A stretch of DNA of 38,826 bases. Origin: an uncultured Fretibacterium sp. (GTDB lineage: Bacteria > Synergistota > Synergistia > Synergistales > Aminobacteriaceae). A program made the translations under genes and the position numbers. A model generated the notes under the pieces. The model did not search any database and had not been told where the DNA came from. It was given only the letters and a program-made list of their open reading frames with translations. Below, piece after piece: positions 28,463 through 37,277 of the stretch. Numbering within the stretch: position 1 is the stretch's first letter; every line of letters begins with the position of its first letter. The stretch is from positions 1 through 38,826 of the forward strand of contig CALGGR010000296.1 of assembly GCA_937915755.1 (NCBI GenBank). The letters are read 5' to 3'.

Positions 28463-30319
28463 ATGATAGACCGAAGATTTCTAAATATAGGCTTCACAAT
28501 TATTGCTATTGCAAATTCTCCAACTCAAACTCCTGTTCAGGGTGAACAATACATCGTAGGCAGTGCGGGGGAAGGCGACTTCTCTGACATTCCTGCAAAC
28601 TATATCGCACGATACAATAATTCTGCATGGGAGTTCACTGAACCAAGGGCTAGCACCCTCGAAGTCCTTAATACTTCAACAGGTGATATATTACGTTATA
28701 ACGGTGCTGCATGGATTACTGTTGCCTCGATAAGTAATAGCTCTCTTGTCTTGTCATATACAACTGGCACTATTCTCGGCGTTTTAAGCAATCCTGCGGG
28801 GATCATTCCTCAAAAAGGCGACCAATTCATTGTAGGTGATAGCCCTGCAGGGGATTTCTCTCAAGCTACAACAGGGGCTATCGCTGTTTATAATGGTGAA
28901 GACTGGAGCTTTATCACTCCCGTTGCTGGTGAATTTGAATTCGTTAATATCAACAACGGACAAATTTTGCGCTATACCTCAAACGGCTGGGAATGTATCG
29001 CTCAGGTCTCTTTGGCTGGTAATGTCCGCTCCATTGAAGTAATTGATAAAGGAACTGAGGCTCAGGCTATCGGCGATAACTGGGACTTTAGCGATGTTCG
29101 CGTCCTCGCTCATTATTCACGCGGATATACTACAGAAATTACAGGTATGTGCAGCTTTTCTCCGGCTCAGGGTACAATAATTACAGATGAAGAACTAAAA
29201 CAAGTTACTGTCTCTTTCACTGATATTGGCGGAACTGTTTCTAATACTTTTACAAGACAAGCTGTAGGCAATAATAGCTTTTTGAAGTATTTTAATTGTT
29301 ATACTAACTATTCTAATAATAATCTGTATCTCGTAAACTTTAACTCTTCTCAGTTTCAATCTGACTATTCTCCTGATATAAACATTTATTCGACAGTCCT
29401 AACGGGTAATACTGTGAGAAATGTTATACTCGGAAACGTTAATAGTTCATCATTAAACATGAATTTATATTCTGCAAGCCCTGTTAATATAACATTTTCA
29501 AGTTCAGAATATAACTATACTAATCCGTCTTTACGTTTCAACGGTTATGAATTTAACGCTCATATACAGCTTCCAGCAGGTTTAAGTGATTGCAGTTATA
29601 TGTTTTATGACTGTTCGAATTTCAATCAGTCCGTTAATTTTCCTGATACTGTAACTAATTTTTACGGCTTATTTTCTAACTGCCAGAACTACAATAAAAC
29701 GGTCAATATTCCTGACTCTGTTACAAACTGTGTTGAGATGTTTAGTAATTGTACTCTGTTTAATCAGCCGATTAATATTCCGGACAGCGTTAAAAATTGT
29801 GCCTATATGTTTTACAACTGCCTGTCTTTTAATCAGCAGGTTACACTTCCTGATTATGTTAAAAACTGTTATAGCATGTTCTATAACTGCCAGAGATTTA
29901 ATCAGCCTGTTAATATTCCGAATACTAGTGACTATGAAGCTCTAGCGCATATGTTTCATAACTGTTACAACTTCAATCAGCACGTTAATATTCCGAACGG
30001 TGTTATTAATTGTTACGAGATGTTTAGTAATTGCTTTAATCTCAATCAGAGTATTGTTTTCCCTGCAAGTGTTAATAACATGTATAATGCGTGCTGGAAC
30101 TGTTTAAATATCTCTGACATCTACATTTACTGCAATAATAATGTTAATGTTACCAACTTAGTTGGCGGCGATCGGATTAATGCTGCACGAAATGTAAATA
30201 TTCACTGCGCTAATCTGGCTATAATAAACAAAACTAGTTACGGCGTATATCCTAGTATCAGCTGGGACGCTAATTTGTACAACTCAAAATATAAAATTCA
30301 GCTTACTACGGTGATGTAA
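28463..30319 (+). CDS. Receptor-binding fibre with DUF2793-like anchor and BspA-like repeats
   Basis: 618 residues. The N-terminus IDRRFLNIGFTIIAIANSP plus two DUF2793-like modules (QYIVGSAGEGDFS; QFIVGDSPAGDFSQ) mirrors the protein at 26633. A bacterial Ig-like region follows (SVEVIDKGTEAQ-type strands to VTVSFTDIGGTVSNTF). The C-terminal third has about eight tandem repeats of roughly 23 residues of BspA/DUF285 type, each with a MFxNCxxFNQxVNIPD pattern. BspA repeats are normally bacterial or protist surface adhesins. On a phage fibre they would be the host-binding tip. GTAGT/AAAGGG serves as ribosome-binding site. Confidence 0.85.
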   Translation: MIDRRFLNIGFTIIAIANSPTQTPVQGEQYIVGSAGEGDFSDIPANYIARYNNSAWEFTEPRASTLEVLNTSTGDILRYNGAAWITVASISNSSLVLSYTTGTILGVLSNPAGIIPQKGDQFIVGDSPAGDFSQATTGAIAVYNGEDWSFITPVAGEFEFVNINNGQILRYTSNGWECIAQVSLAGNVRSIEVIDKGTEAQAIGDNWDFSDVRVLAHYSRGYTTEITGMCSFSPAQGTIITDEELKQVTVSFTDIGGTVSNTFTRQAVGNNSFLKYFNCYTNYSNNNLYLVNFNSSQFQSDYSPDINIYSTVLTGNTVRNVILGNVNSSSLNMNLYSASPVNITFSSSEYNYTNPSLRFNGYEFNAHIQLPAGLSDCSYMFYDCSNFNQSVNFPDTVTNFYGLFSNCQNYNKTVNIPDSVTNCVEMFSNCTLFNQPINIPDSVKNCAYMFYNCLSFNQQVTLPDYVKNCYSMFYNCQRFNQPVNIPNTSDYEALAHMFHNCYNFNQHVNIPNGVINCYEMFSNCFNLNQSIVFPASVNNMYNACWNCLNISDIYIYCNNNVNVTNLVGGDRINAARNVNIHCANLAIINKTSYGVYPSISWDANLYNSKYKIQLTTVM

Positions 30320-30321
30320 TC

Positions 30322-31446
30322 ATGATTGACGTTATTATTCCGGCTTATAAAGCTCAAAATACTATCTTGCGCACTCTCTCTTCGATAGTTACTCAAACTA
30401 TTCTTCAGGAGCTTGAAGTGATTATTGTTAATGATTGCTGCCCTAACGGTGATTATCTGGATTTCGTTAATATGTTCAGTCCTTATATGAAAATACGCGA
30501 AATTAAGCTCGATAAGAACAGCGGACCGGGACTTGCTCGACAGAAAGGCATTGATGAAACTCATAATTCCTATTTCACTTGCATAGACGCTGATGATACT
30601 TTCGCAAGCTCTATTGCTCTCGAAACTTTAAAATCAGCTATTGAAGAACCTTGCATTCTTCCTAATGGCCAGCAAATTAAAAATGCTTTCAAGTGCGTTT
30701 CTTCTACTTTCATGCAGCTCGGTGAAGATTTGAAACATATTGTCTCTCATCAGGGCGGTGATATGGTCTGGATGTTCGGTAAATTGTACAGGCGAGATTT
30801 CATAGAAAAATACAACATACACTTTAACAGCACCAGAGCTAACGAAGATACTGGTTTTAATACTTGGGTCAGGCTTATTTGCGATAGCCCTGAAGAACAG
30901 ATAAGAGCTATAAATGAATGCACTTATTTCTGGCATAACAAAATCGATTCTATAACCAGAATTAATAACGGTCAGTATCAGTATGATCAGTGTCTTTGTG
31001 GCTGGACTGACAATATGATTTACGCTATCCAGAATGCTCGAAAGGCCAGGCCTTTTAACGGCAATATTACTCAGTGGATTGTTCATGTCATGATTGAACT
31101 TTATTACTACTATGTCGAATGTTATAAAAACAAGCCAGTCTTCGCTGCTCAGGCTTGGGAATATGTTAAAAAATTTTACTTCCATTGCTATAAAGGTATT
31201 AAAGACATGATTTCAGACGAGGCTTTTAGTGAAATGTTCTCTTTCGACAGTATGAATAAATGGCAGCAGAGTGGCTTAGTCGGCGTTATTCCTCATATCG
31301 GCATTCGCGAGTTCATGGAAAAATTAAATAATGAACCTTATGACCCGGAAGATATTTATAAAGTCTGGGAAAAAATTCCTGAGAATTTAAAGCAAAATAA
31401 TATTACGTGTGGCGTGTGTCCTGATGGCTACGCAGAAAGAGGGTGA
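30322..31446 (+). CDS. Glycosyltransferase family 2 (GT-A fold)
   Basis: 374 residues. GT-A hallmarks: MIDVIIPAYKAQNTILRTLS, VIIVNDCCP (Asp38), GPGLARQKGID, and the metal-binding DADD at residues 89-92. A later ANEDTGFNTWVRLI supplies the usual ED acceptor region. It transfers a sugar from a nucleotide sugar, possibly to a virion protein or to a host surface polymer. It starts 3 bases after the fibre gene and is followed by the lysis genes. The C-terminal 150 residues are Trp/Tyr-rich and unassigned. Confidence 0.88.
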   Translation: MIDVIIPAYKAQNTILRTLSSIVTQTILQELEVIIVNDCCPNGDYLDFVNMFSPYMKIREIKLDKNSGPGLARQKGIDETHNSYFTCIDADDTFASSIALETLKSAIEEPCILPNGQQIKNAFKCVSSTFMQLGEDLKHIVSHQGGDMVWMFGKLYRRDFIEKYNIHFNSTRANEDTGFNTWVRLICDSPEEQIRAINECTYFWHNKIDSITRINNGQYQYDQCLCGWTDNMIYAIQNARKARPFNGNITQWIVHVMIELYYYYVECYKNKPVFAAQAWEYVKKFYFHCYKGIKDMISDEAFSEMFSFDSMNKWQQSGLVGVIPHIGIREFMEKLNNEPYDPEDIYKVWEKIPENLKQNNITCGVCPDGYAERG

Positions 31447-31451
31447 TATTC

Positions 31452-31865
31452 ATGGTTCAAGACACTGAACATTTCAAAGTAACAGAATTTGCCTGCAAGC
31501 ACTGCGGGAAGAACTTAATTGACCAGAGAGTTATCAACATGGCTGAAGAAATAAGGCAGAAGCTCGGCGTTCCGGTTCGTGTGAATTCGGGCTACCGGTG
31601 CGAAGTACACAATGCCCGCGTCGGAGGCGTTCAAAAGAAATACGATAAGAACGGAAATTTAATCAGCAAAGGTTCTAAGCATATGTACGGTCTTGCAGCT
31701 GACTTGTCCTGTTCACTAGGGGCAATCAAGATGAAAGAGGCTGTGCAGGCTCTCAGAGCCGAAGGCAAGTTACAGGATTTAGATTACTGTATAAAATACG
31801 GCAACAGATTTATTCACATTGACTGCGGCGGTAAGAGAAGCAAATTATACGAGGACAGAGCATGA
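31452..31865 (+). CDS. M15 family peptidoglycan peptidase (endolysin)
   Basis: 137 residues from ATG 31452 (AGAGGG upstream). Peptidase M15A features: VNSGYRCEVHNARVGGV, SKHMYGLAADLS (His and Asp zinc ligands) and RFIHIDCGG (third zinc ligand). An N-terminal ACKHCGK is typical of phage M15 lysins. It cleaves peptide crosslinks of the cell wall at lysis. No signal peptide, so release depends on the holin encoded next, which overlaps its stop codon. Confidence 0.92.
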   Translation: MVQDTEHFKVTEFACKHCGKNLIDQRVINMAEEIRQKLGVPVRVNSGYRCEVHNARVGGVQKKYDKNGNLISKGSKHMYGLAADLSCSLGAIKMKEAVQALRAEGKLQDLDYCIKYGNRFIHIDCGGKRSKLYEDRA

Positions 31866-32284
31866 CTGATGACGTTTTCATTGATTTCATTCTTGGAGGT
31901 ATTTACGGCTTACTTGCATGGTTCTTCGGAGGCTTGGACGGGTTGCTCAAATTATTAATCGCTCTATGCGTCATTGATTACTTATCAGGGACTTTAGTTG
32001 CGTTCTACAAAAATATTCTATCAAGTTCCACTGGCTTTAAAGGCATTATGAAAAAATGTATCATGCTCACTTTCGTAGGCATTGCTCACCTGATTGACAA
32101 ACTTTTACTGGGCGACACCGCTGCTCTTAGAACCGCTGTTTGCCTGTTTTATATCGCTAATGAGGGCATGAGCATTATTGAGAACGGCGACGCTTTAGGT
32201 ATTCCTATTCCAAAGGCTTTAACTAAACACTTTGCAGGCCTTAAAGACAGAGACGATCAGGAGACTGAAGAAAATAAATCATGA
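31862..32284 (+). CDS. Phage holin (holin 4 / TcdE-like)
   Basis: 140 residues. Hydrophobic segments at about residues 8-30 (FILGGIYGLLAWFFGG), 28-50 (LLKLLIALCVIDYLSG), and 62-85 (GIMKKCIMLTFVGIAHLIDK), and an amphipathic stretch RTAVCLFYIANEGMSIIENG characteristic of the phage holin 4 family. A charged tail ends in EENKS. It permeabilises the inner membrane at the programmed time so the endolysin can reach the wall. Overlaps the endolysin stop by 4 bases. Confidence 0.92.
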   Translation: MTDDVFIDFILGGIYGLLAWFFGGLDGLLKLLIALCVIDYLSGTLVAFYKNILSSSTGFKGIMKKCIMLTFVGIAHLIDKLLLGDTAALRTAVCLFYIANEGMSIIENGDALGIPIPKALTKHFAGLKDRDDQETEENKS

Positions 32285-32285
32285 C

Positions 32286-32311
32286 AAAAAAGGAGAGCAC
32301 TTGCTCTCCTT
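32286..32311 (-). terminator. Terminator of the leftward early operon
   Basis: AAGGAGAGCA and TGCTCTCCTT form a perfect 10-bp stem with a 2-base apex. On the minus strand a run of six Ts follows. It lies at the convergent point between holin and DUF4942 genes. The plus strand has no T tract after the stem. Confidence 0.8.
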
Positions 32312-33926
32312 ATCCCAACATTGGCAAACTCGCATTCACATCAAACAAGTAATACTGCGCGTCCATCAGGCTCTCGTTATATGACTGCTGACCTTCAAAG
32401 CTCTCTATTACGTCTTGCTCTTCGTGCGTCATTTCTTCATATCGTTTGCGCGCATATCCTTTCGGCAGCCAGCCTTTCTTTTGACTTCCAAAGATATTAA
32501 ATTTCTTCAGTAATCTCTCATTTGTAAATGTTAGGTGGCACGTTCCCTTTTTATAAAACGTTACTATGAAATATTTGCACTCTATATATTGCGATTGCCC
32601 GGTACTCTGCACAGCAAACAACGTGTTTTCTAAATCTACATTAGGGGTTTCTCCGTTATCAAGATAATTTAGTACCCTCTCAATATCGGATAAAACTCCA
32701 TAGCCATCATGCATTGGATAATAGCCCCAATCATATTTCGCATTCCAGCGGCGAAATACTCGTAACGGGATTATTACTTTTTTATTGATCTTATACGCGC
32801 TATTCGTCTTCCAGCCGTTATAGTAATGGATATTTCCAGATACTCCGTCCGCGTCCCAGTAATGTTTATGTGAAAGCTCATCAAATAACTTGATTATTGC
32901 CTCCTCTACTCCGCTTACTATGTGCTTCGCTATTTCGGCCTGAAGTGTTTTTATGTTCCAGTACGAAAAATCATATCCTACAAGCTCATTTATTCGCGAT
33001 AAATATTGATGCTGCAAATCGCTCGTTAAACGACCTATAAATTGCGGACTTTTAAATAACTTGTACCAATACTTTTGACGGACTTCTCGCACATATCTAT
33101 TTATCGTGAATGTATCACTTTTCAGCGTTTCAAGGTCTTTCACTTCAAAACTTATTAAGCTCTTGTTATCCAGCGTATAAGCCTCATAGTCTAAGTACTC
33201 ATGATAAAGCCTCAAGCCGTATTCTATTTCTCGGTTATACAGGGCTACTATTGCTTTGATAAAATCCGATTCGGCTAGTTCACTCGGCGGACGCCCTTCA
33301 TACTCCTTGTATTCTTTCTCACGCAAATTCTCAAATATGAATGTCTCGCGTTTTGGCTCTGGGACTATGAACTTCACAACTGCTACTTCAATATCAGAAG
33401 GTCTCTCGGAATTCGCAAAGGCATTCTCGTAGTATTCGATTCCTGCGTTATAGTCTTCAAGTTTTTGCACCAAGTCTTTGCGTTCGTTCGTGTAGGGATT
33501 GCGGATAGTTTCTGCGTTCAGGATACATATTATTGCTCCTCCTGAGGTCTGTTGTATTTCTATCGCTTTGAGTAAGTGTTTCGCTCCGGCTGAAAACGGC
33601 GGGTTCATTATTATTAAATCGTAGTGTTTGTATGTGTGAAATGTCAGAAAATCATTATGCACTACCCTGAAGTTCTTTTCTCGCAAGATTGCCTGTAGCT
33701 CCGGCTCAATTTCTATGCAGTCAAGGCTAAACGGTTGATAAATATTTGTATATCTGGGTTTTACTGTTATTTTTTTCTCTTGAAATACAAACTCCGCTAT
33801 ATTTCCCTTACCAGCTGATGGCTCAAGCACACTCTCGATTTTGTTCCATTCAAGCCCCGCTGTTATCTCGTTCAATAATTTTTCTGGCGTAGGATAATAA
33901 TCTTCACTCCCGATTAACTTTATCAT
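32310..33926 (-). CDS. DNA adenine methyltransferase with DUF4942 domain
   Basis: 538 residues from ATG 33926 (AAAGGAG eight bases upstream; a TTG at 33953 precedes that signal). The N-terminal methyltransferase has YYPTPEKLL, LEPSAGKGNIAEFV (SAM loop) and the catalytic NPPF in DLIIMNPPFSAGAKHL. The C-terminal two thirds are the DUF4942 type (HYWDADGVSGNIHYYNGWKT; CHLTFTNERLLKKFN; GYARKRYEEMT). In phages this pair modifies DNA, plausibly for anti-restriction. It is last in the early operon, after the Sak4-like ATPase. Confidence 0.88.
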   Translation of the reverse strand: MIKLIGSEDYYPTPEKLLNEITAGLEWNKIESVLEPSAGKGNIAEFVFQEKKITVKPRYTNIYQPFSLDCIEIEPELQAILREKNFRVVHNDFLTFHTYKHYDLIIMNPPFSAGAKHLLKAIEIQQTSGGAIICILNAETIRNPYTNERKDLVQKLEDYNAGIEYYENAFANSERPSDIEVAVVKFIVPEPKRETFIFENLREKEYKEYEGRPPSELAESDFIKAIVALYNREIEYGLRLYHEYLDYEAYTLDNKSLISFEVKDLETLKSDTFTINRYVREVRQKYWYKLFKSPQFIGRLTSDLQHQYLSRINELVGYDFSYWNIKTLQAEIAKHIVSGVEEAIIKLFDELSHKHYWDADGVSGNIHYYNGWKTNSAYKINKKVIIPLRVFRRWNAKYDWGYYPMHDGYGVLSDIERVLNYLDNGETPNVDLENTLFAVQSTGQSQYIECKYFIVTFYKKGTCHLTFTNERLLKKFNIFGSQKKGWLPKGYARKRYEEMTHEEQDVIESFEGQQSYNESLMDAQYYLFDVNASLPMLG

Positions 33927-33957
33927 TACTTTTTCTCCTTTCTTTAGCTGCAAGGGG

Positions 33958-34806
33958 TTAGCTCGCAGCTTCTATATTCGCTCTTAATGCCTCTATGTCG
34001 GCTTCCGTCCACTCTTGCGACGCTTTACCGTTCGTGATTGCAAGCATGGCTTCTTTCGCCTTCTCAGCGTCATTCTCATAACGTGCCAGATACTGGTTAT
34101 ACAGTTCTTTCACCGCTCCGTAATCCTTGCCCGTGTTCAGCCATTCTTTTAGTGCCTCGCCGGTCTCTGGCGTCAACATAAATACCTGACCGTCAAATAG
34201 TCCTGTCCTGTCCTTACTCACTGTGCACATATGGTTCATTCCCAAATCAAAGATTAATCCGAATTCGTATTCCATGCCATCGCGCTGCACGGGGGCTAAT
34301 CCGACTTTTTTGATTTCTGATTTTCCGCGTTCGTTTTCGACTTGGATATATTCTGTCTTGCTCCTCATCGTCGCTATTATGTGAGACTTGGAGCTTAACA
34401 TCGCGTCTACTAACTTGTTATGAAGGGGCGTTACTTTTCTCCACGCTGAGAATGCATTCATTCTTGAATTGTCTACTAGATTGCCCTGCATGTCTAAAAG
34501 CCCTCCTGACCCCGCCCACGCGTGCGACAGACTATCTATAATTATTACGCTGTACCCTGATTTCTCACAAAGATTTATTGCTTCAAGATATTTCTGCACT
34601 GTGTAAGGGGCTTCTAGCGTGCAAACGTCATATTCGCCTAATCCTGCATATAAATCTCCTGAGCCGTTCTCTGTGTCGATTAATACTATTCGTCCGCCTA
34701 TTCCAAAGGCTACCTGTAGTGCTCCGTAGGTTTTACCTGAACCTGCTGGCCCGGTTATTCCTAATCTTAATTTCGCTTTTCTGCGTTCTGCTTTTCTGAT
34801 TTCCAT
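33958..34806 (-). CDS. Sak4-like RecA-family ATPase
   Basis: 282 residues from ATG 34806 (AAGGAG upstream; an in-frame ATG at 34860 is less well supported). Walker A GITGPAGSGKTYGAL, Walker B VIIIDSLSHAW and a RecA-like core (SAWRKVTPLHNKLVDAMLSS, HIIATMRSKTEY) identify the Sak4 / AAA_24 recombinase family. These proteins anneal or exchange single strands during phage replication or recombination. It works with the single-strand binding and methyltransferase genes of this operon. C-terminal residues are helical. Confidence 0.88.
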   Translation of the reverse strand: MEIRKAERRKAKLRLGITGPAGSGKTYGALQVAFGIGGRIVLIDTENGSGDLYAGLGEYDVCTLEAPYTVQKYLEAINLCEKSGYSVIIIDSLSHAWAGSGGLLDMQGNLVDNSRMNAFSAWRKVTPLHNKLVDAMLSSKSHIIATMRSKTEYIQVENERGKSEIKKVGLAPVQRDGMEYEFGLIFDLGMNHMCTVSKDRTGLFDGQVFMLTPETGEALKEWLNTGKDYGAVKELYNQYLARYENDAEKAKEAMLAITNGKASQEWTEADIEALRANIEAAS

Positions 34807-34872
34807 TGTTCTTATCTCCTTTTTTATGTTGGGCCGAAATGCTCTCAACTTTCCGGCCATTCCCGTAAAACT

Positions 34873-35112
34873 CTAATAGTTAGTTGCCTCCGCGTAGTTC
34901 TCTGCATCGTATGCTATATCAACGCTGATCATCTCAGCTTCATATAACTTGTCGATTAATTCCTTGAACATTCCTGAAAATGGGCACTTCTTACTCAAGC
35001 ACCCGTCGCAGTCTTCATCTTCGGGAATTACTGTGCACTTCGCGCAAATTTCTTCTTCTATCCTGTCAAAATTCACGTATCTCAGCTCGGTGCATTTCTC
35101 ATCGTATGTCAT
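34873..35112 (-). CDS. Small cysteine-rich early protein
   Basis: 79 residues with CAKC, CDGC and KKCPF patterns, which suggests a metal-binding fold. Helical acidic C-terminus (YEAEMISVDIAYDAENYAEA). Family unknown. Two bases separate it from the upstream gene and it shares a ribosome-binding site, GGAGG, that lies inside that gene's end. Confidence 0.65.
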   Translation of the reverse strand: MTYDEKCTELRYVNFDRIEEEICAKCTVIPEDEDCDGCLSKKCPFSGMFKELIDKLYEAEMISVDIAYDAENYAEATNY

Positions 35113-35114
35113 TC

Positions 35115-35324
35115 TTACATCGCCTCCGTTTCGTAGTAGCGCGCTTCTTCATCTATTTCCTTGTGGTGCCTCTCGTACTTATCAAGTAAGCCTTCTAACT
35201 CCCAGTGCAACTGGTTTATATATGTGTCTCCGTACCAGTTCACGCTTTCCATTTCGCTTATCGCATATTTCAATGCGTCCATTACCTGCTCGCTTGCAAT
35301 TAATTTGTCTGTCGGCGTTATCAT
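35115..35324 (-). CDS. Small hypothetical early protein
   Basis: 69 residues, helical and acidic (DKLIASEQVMDALKYAISEM, YINQLHWELEGLLDKYERH). No recognised motif. Member of a run of tightly packed small genes in the early operon, with GGAGC before its ATG. Confidence 0.6.
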   Translation of the reverse strand: MITPTDKLIASEQVMDALKYAISEMESVNWYGDTYINQLHWELEGLLDKYERHHKEIDEEARYYETEAM

Positions 35325-35326
35325 AA

Positions 35327-35557
35327 TTATATGCTCCTCCTTGCTTTTGCTTGTATCCTTATGCTCTTAGGGCTTGTGAAATATCCCATTTGAGCCGCTT
35401 CATACTGACCTGATAAAATTTCTTGCAGTACGCTTCTTGCGTTATCTGACTCGTTGTTCCGGCACGCCTCGTACGTGCGTTCTAATAGCCTCTTACGCCG
35501 TGCCTCTCGCTTTGTTGACTTCCAACACGTTACTAATAGAAAAAATTTCTTCAACAT
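35327..35557 (-). CDS. Small basic hypothetical early protein
   Basis: 76 residues, strongly basic at the N-terminus (KSTKREARRKRLLERTYEA). Predicted helical, possibly nucleic-acid binding, but no family is recognised. The adjacent genes lie 2 and 14 bases away, so it is co-transcribed with both. Confidence 0.55.
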   Translation of the reverse strand: MLKKFFLLVTCWKSTKREARRKRLLERTYEACRNNESDNARSVLQEILSGQYEAAQMGYFTSPKSIRIQAKARRSI

Positions 35558-35571
35558 GGTAATATTGCCTC

Positions 35572-35883
35572 CTATAGTTCAGGTATTCCTTCAACTTGCG
35601 TTGCGTTAAACACTATGAAATGTTTAAATATTTTTCGGGGACGGCCACTTAACTCAATTTCTCCGTCGGCCGTTTCCTCTGCTTTAGGGGCTGCTATACT
35701 TGCATAACATATACGCGTTCCCTTCGCTCCCTTCTTGATCTTGTACCCGTGTTCTTGCGCCTGTAAGAACGTCAGCCATCGCGGATCATTCGTTTTAAGA
35801 TCAATTGCCTTGTCTGTTAATACGATTATGTTTGCCTCGCCTTGATACATGCTGCCGGTTATTGCGTTGTAGGGACTGTACAT
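35572..35883 (-). CDS. ArdC N-terminal domain protein (ssDNA-binding, anti-restriction family)
   Basis: 103 residues matching only the N-terminal ssDNA-binding part of ArdC: YNAITGSMYQGEANIIVLTD, DPRWLTFLQAQEHGYKIKKG, AKGTRICY, and FKHFIVFNATQVEGIP. The zinc-protease domain that follows in full ArdC is absent and no remnant is seen. In plasmids, ArdC protects incoming DNA from restriction. The domain alone may protect single-stranded replication intermediates here. AAAGGAG lies before its ATG. Confidence 0.85.
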   Translation of the reverse strand: MYSPYNAITGSMYQGEANIIVLTDKAIDLKTNDPRWLTFLQAQEHGYKIKKGAKGTRICYASIAAPKAEETADGEIELSGRPRKIFKHFIVFNATQVEGIPEL

Positions 35884-35911
35884 TGTCTGAACTCCTTTCG
35901 TGTATCAGCTT

Positions 35912-37192
35912 TTAAATTACTTCGCTGATAGTTCTTGCCTCAAAAATTTTTTGTGTGCAGATTTCTGCAAGCTCATTTTTATTTAGCTTCTTGTAATTTC
36001 TGATTGGGTCAGTCATTCCGCAAGCATGAGCTATTCCTACCATTGAGCCTTTATCTACTGTGAGTAATTTAGCTTGTATTTCTTCGGGCGTTTGACACCG
36101 TTCGATCGTTGCCTTATCATGCTCTAATACCCACTGATAGCCTTTGTAAGTCGCAGTTAAGCATTTATTATTACTACTCAGACTGAATAATTCGCTTTGC
36201 GAAGGCGTTTTAGCTTCGTATAAAAAACTTTTGATGAACTCTTTGATTTCACTTAACAGCTCTTCACAGCTCTTGTCTTCAAGGCTTATTCCGAATGCGT
36301 ATGCTAATCCGTATATACTGCCTTTGTTATCTCCGTAGTTCATTAACCATTCAAGGCTCTCTATCTGATCACTGATTTGATCTAATGACAGTTCACCTGG
36401 TAAGAACTCCTGACCTAACCTGTGGCAATACGTAAATCCTGTCTCCTGCTCTAACTGTTCTAGGGTCAACAGTTCAGCTTCGACTTCTGGCTCAATCACT
36501 GTCTCAGTTTTCGCGGCTTTGTAAGTGTCATACTGCCTCAAAACTTCAAGAATGAATTCAACGCAACCGGCTTTAGTCGTAAGAACACTCTTTTCATTTG
36601 TTAATGCAGAAGCGTAAATCTTCAATATTTTTGCTTTATTGAACTGACACATAAATTCACGGCGTTCATTCTCATTCAATCTTGATAAATACGCTAAATG
36701 ACTTGCTGCGTAATAAAAAACTTGCTCCGCGTCTTTCGCCGAATAAAGGCCTTTTGTAAAGAATGTGTCTTGAACGTCAAAGATTGCCTGATGTTCGTGC
36801 CTCGGCTTATTATTTATCTTATCCATAAGATTAAACATTTCGCTTAAATCTTTATCCGCCCTAGTAACTTCCTGCTCTAACTGCTCAACCGTTAAGCACT
36901 CCGCGTCTGTCTCTGTCATTTCTGACTCCTCCTCTTTGGGTGAATTCATAAAAATACTTCTCATTTCGTAAATCTCGTCGCTAAGAACATAAGCCAGTTC
37001 ACTTTTCTTCATTCTTGCGTTGACTTCTGTCCCTAACTCCGCTGCCATCGCTAATAACTCAACTTTGGTATTCTCTCTGACTAATCTGTCTGAAAGTGTC
37101 CCGCTCTTGCCATAGTTAAATCTCCAAATTTCATATGCCGCTTTAAGCTGTTCCTGTGTCCTGCCGCTAAAATCTTTTACTTCATTAATCAT
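35912..37192 (-). CDS. Large early protein of unknown function
   Basis: 426 residues, acidic and helical, GGAGG well placed before ATG 37192. The N-terminus resembles a SAP-like helix pair (VELLAMAAELGTEVNARMKK, SELAYVLSDEIYE). A second similar pair appears near the C-terminus (GSMVGIAHACGMTDPIRNYK, KLNKNELAEICTQKIFEA). A LTVEQLEQE / LTLEQLEQE motif recurs at about residues 99 and 246, suggesting internal duplication. It is the first gene of the leftward operon and so probably the earliest expressed. I do not recognise its family. Confidence 0.75.
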   Translation of the reverse strand: MINEVKDFSGRTQEQLKAAYEIWRFNYGKSGTLSDRLVRENTKVELLAMAAELGTEVNARMKKSELAYVLSDEIYEMRSIFMNSPKEEESEMTETDAECLTVEQLEQEVTRADKDLSEMFNLMDKINNKPRHEHQAIFDVQDTFFTKGLYSAKDAEQVFYYAASHLAYLSRLNENERREFMCQFNKAKILKIYASALTNEKSVLTTKAGCVEFILEVLRQYDTYKAAKTETVIEPEVEAELLTLEQLEQETGFTYCHRLGQEFLPGELSLDQISDQIESLEWLMNYGDNKGSIYGLAYAFGISLEDKSCEELLSEIKEFIKSFLYEAKTPSQSELFSLSSNNKCLTATYKGYQWVLEHDKATIERCQTPEEIQAKLLTVDKGSMVGIAHACGMTDPIRNYKKLNKNELAEICTQKIFEARTISEVI

Positions 37193-37277
37193 TTTTTTTA
37201 CCTCCGAAAATTTTTTTATTTTTTATTTCTATCTCGCAATTCCGCTCGCTGCCTCGCTTCCTTGCTTGATGGTGCAT

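Noticed and set aside
28463..30319. Tandem BspA-like repeats as an assembly artefact
   Set aside because: Repeat units differ throughout at the DNA level, so they are diverged protein repeats and not a copied tract.
30634..31185. Minus-strand open frame of 183 codons opposite the glycosyltransferase
   Set aside because: Long, but the plus-strand GT2 motifs are unambiguous and the minus product has no recognisable domain or start signal.
34949..35326. Plus-strand open frame opposite the small early genes
   Set aside because: Ser/Leu-rich shadow. The minus-strand genes are tightly packed with good ribosome-binding sites.
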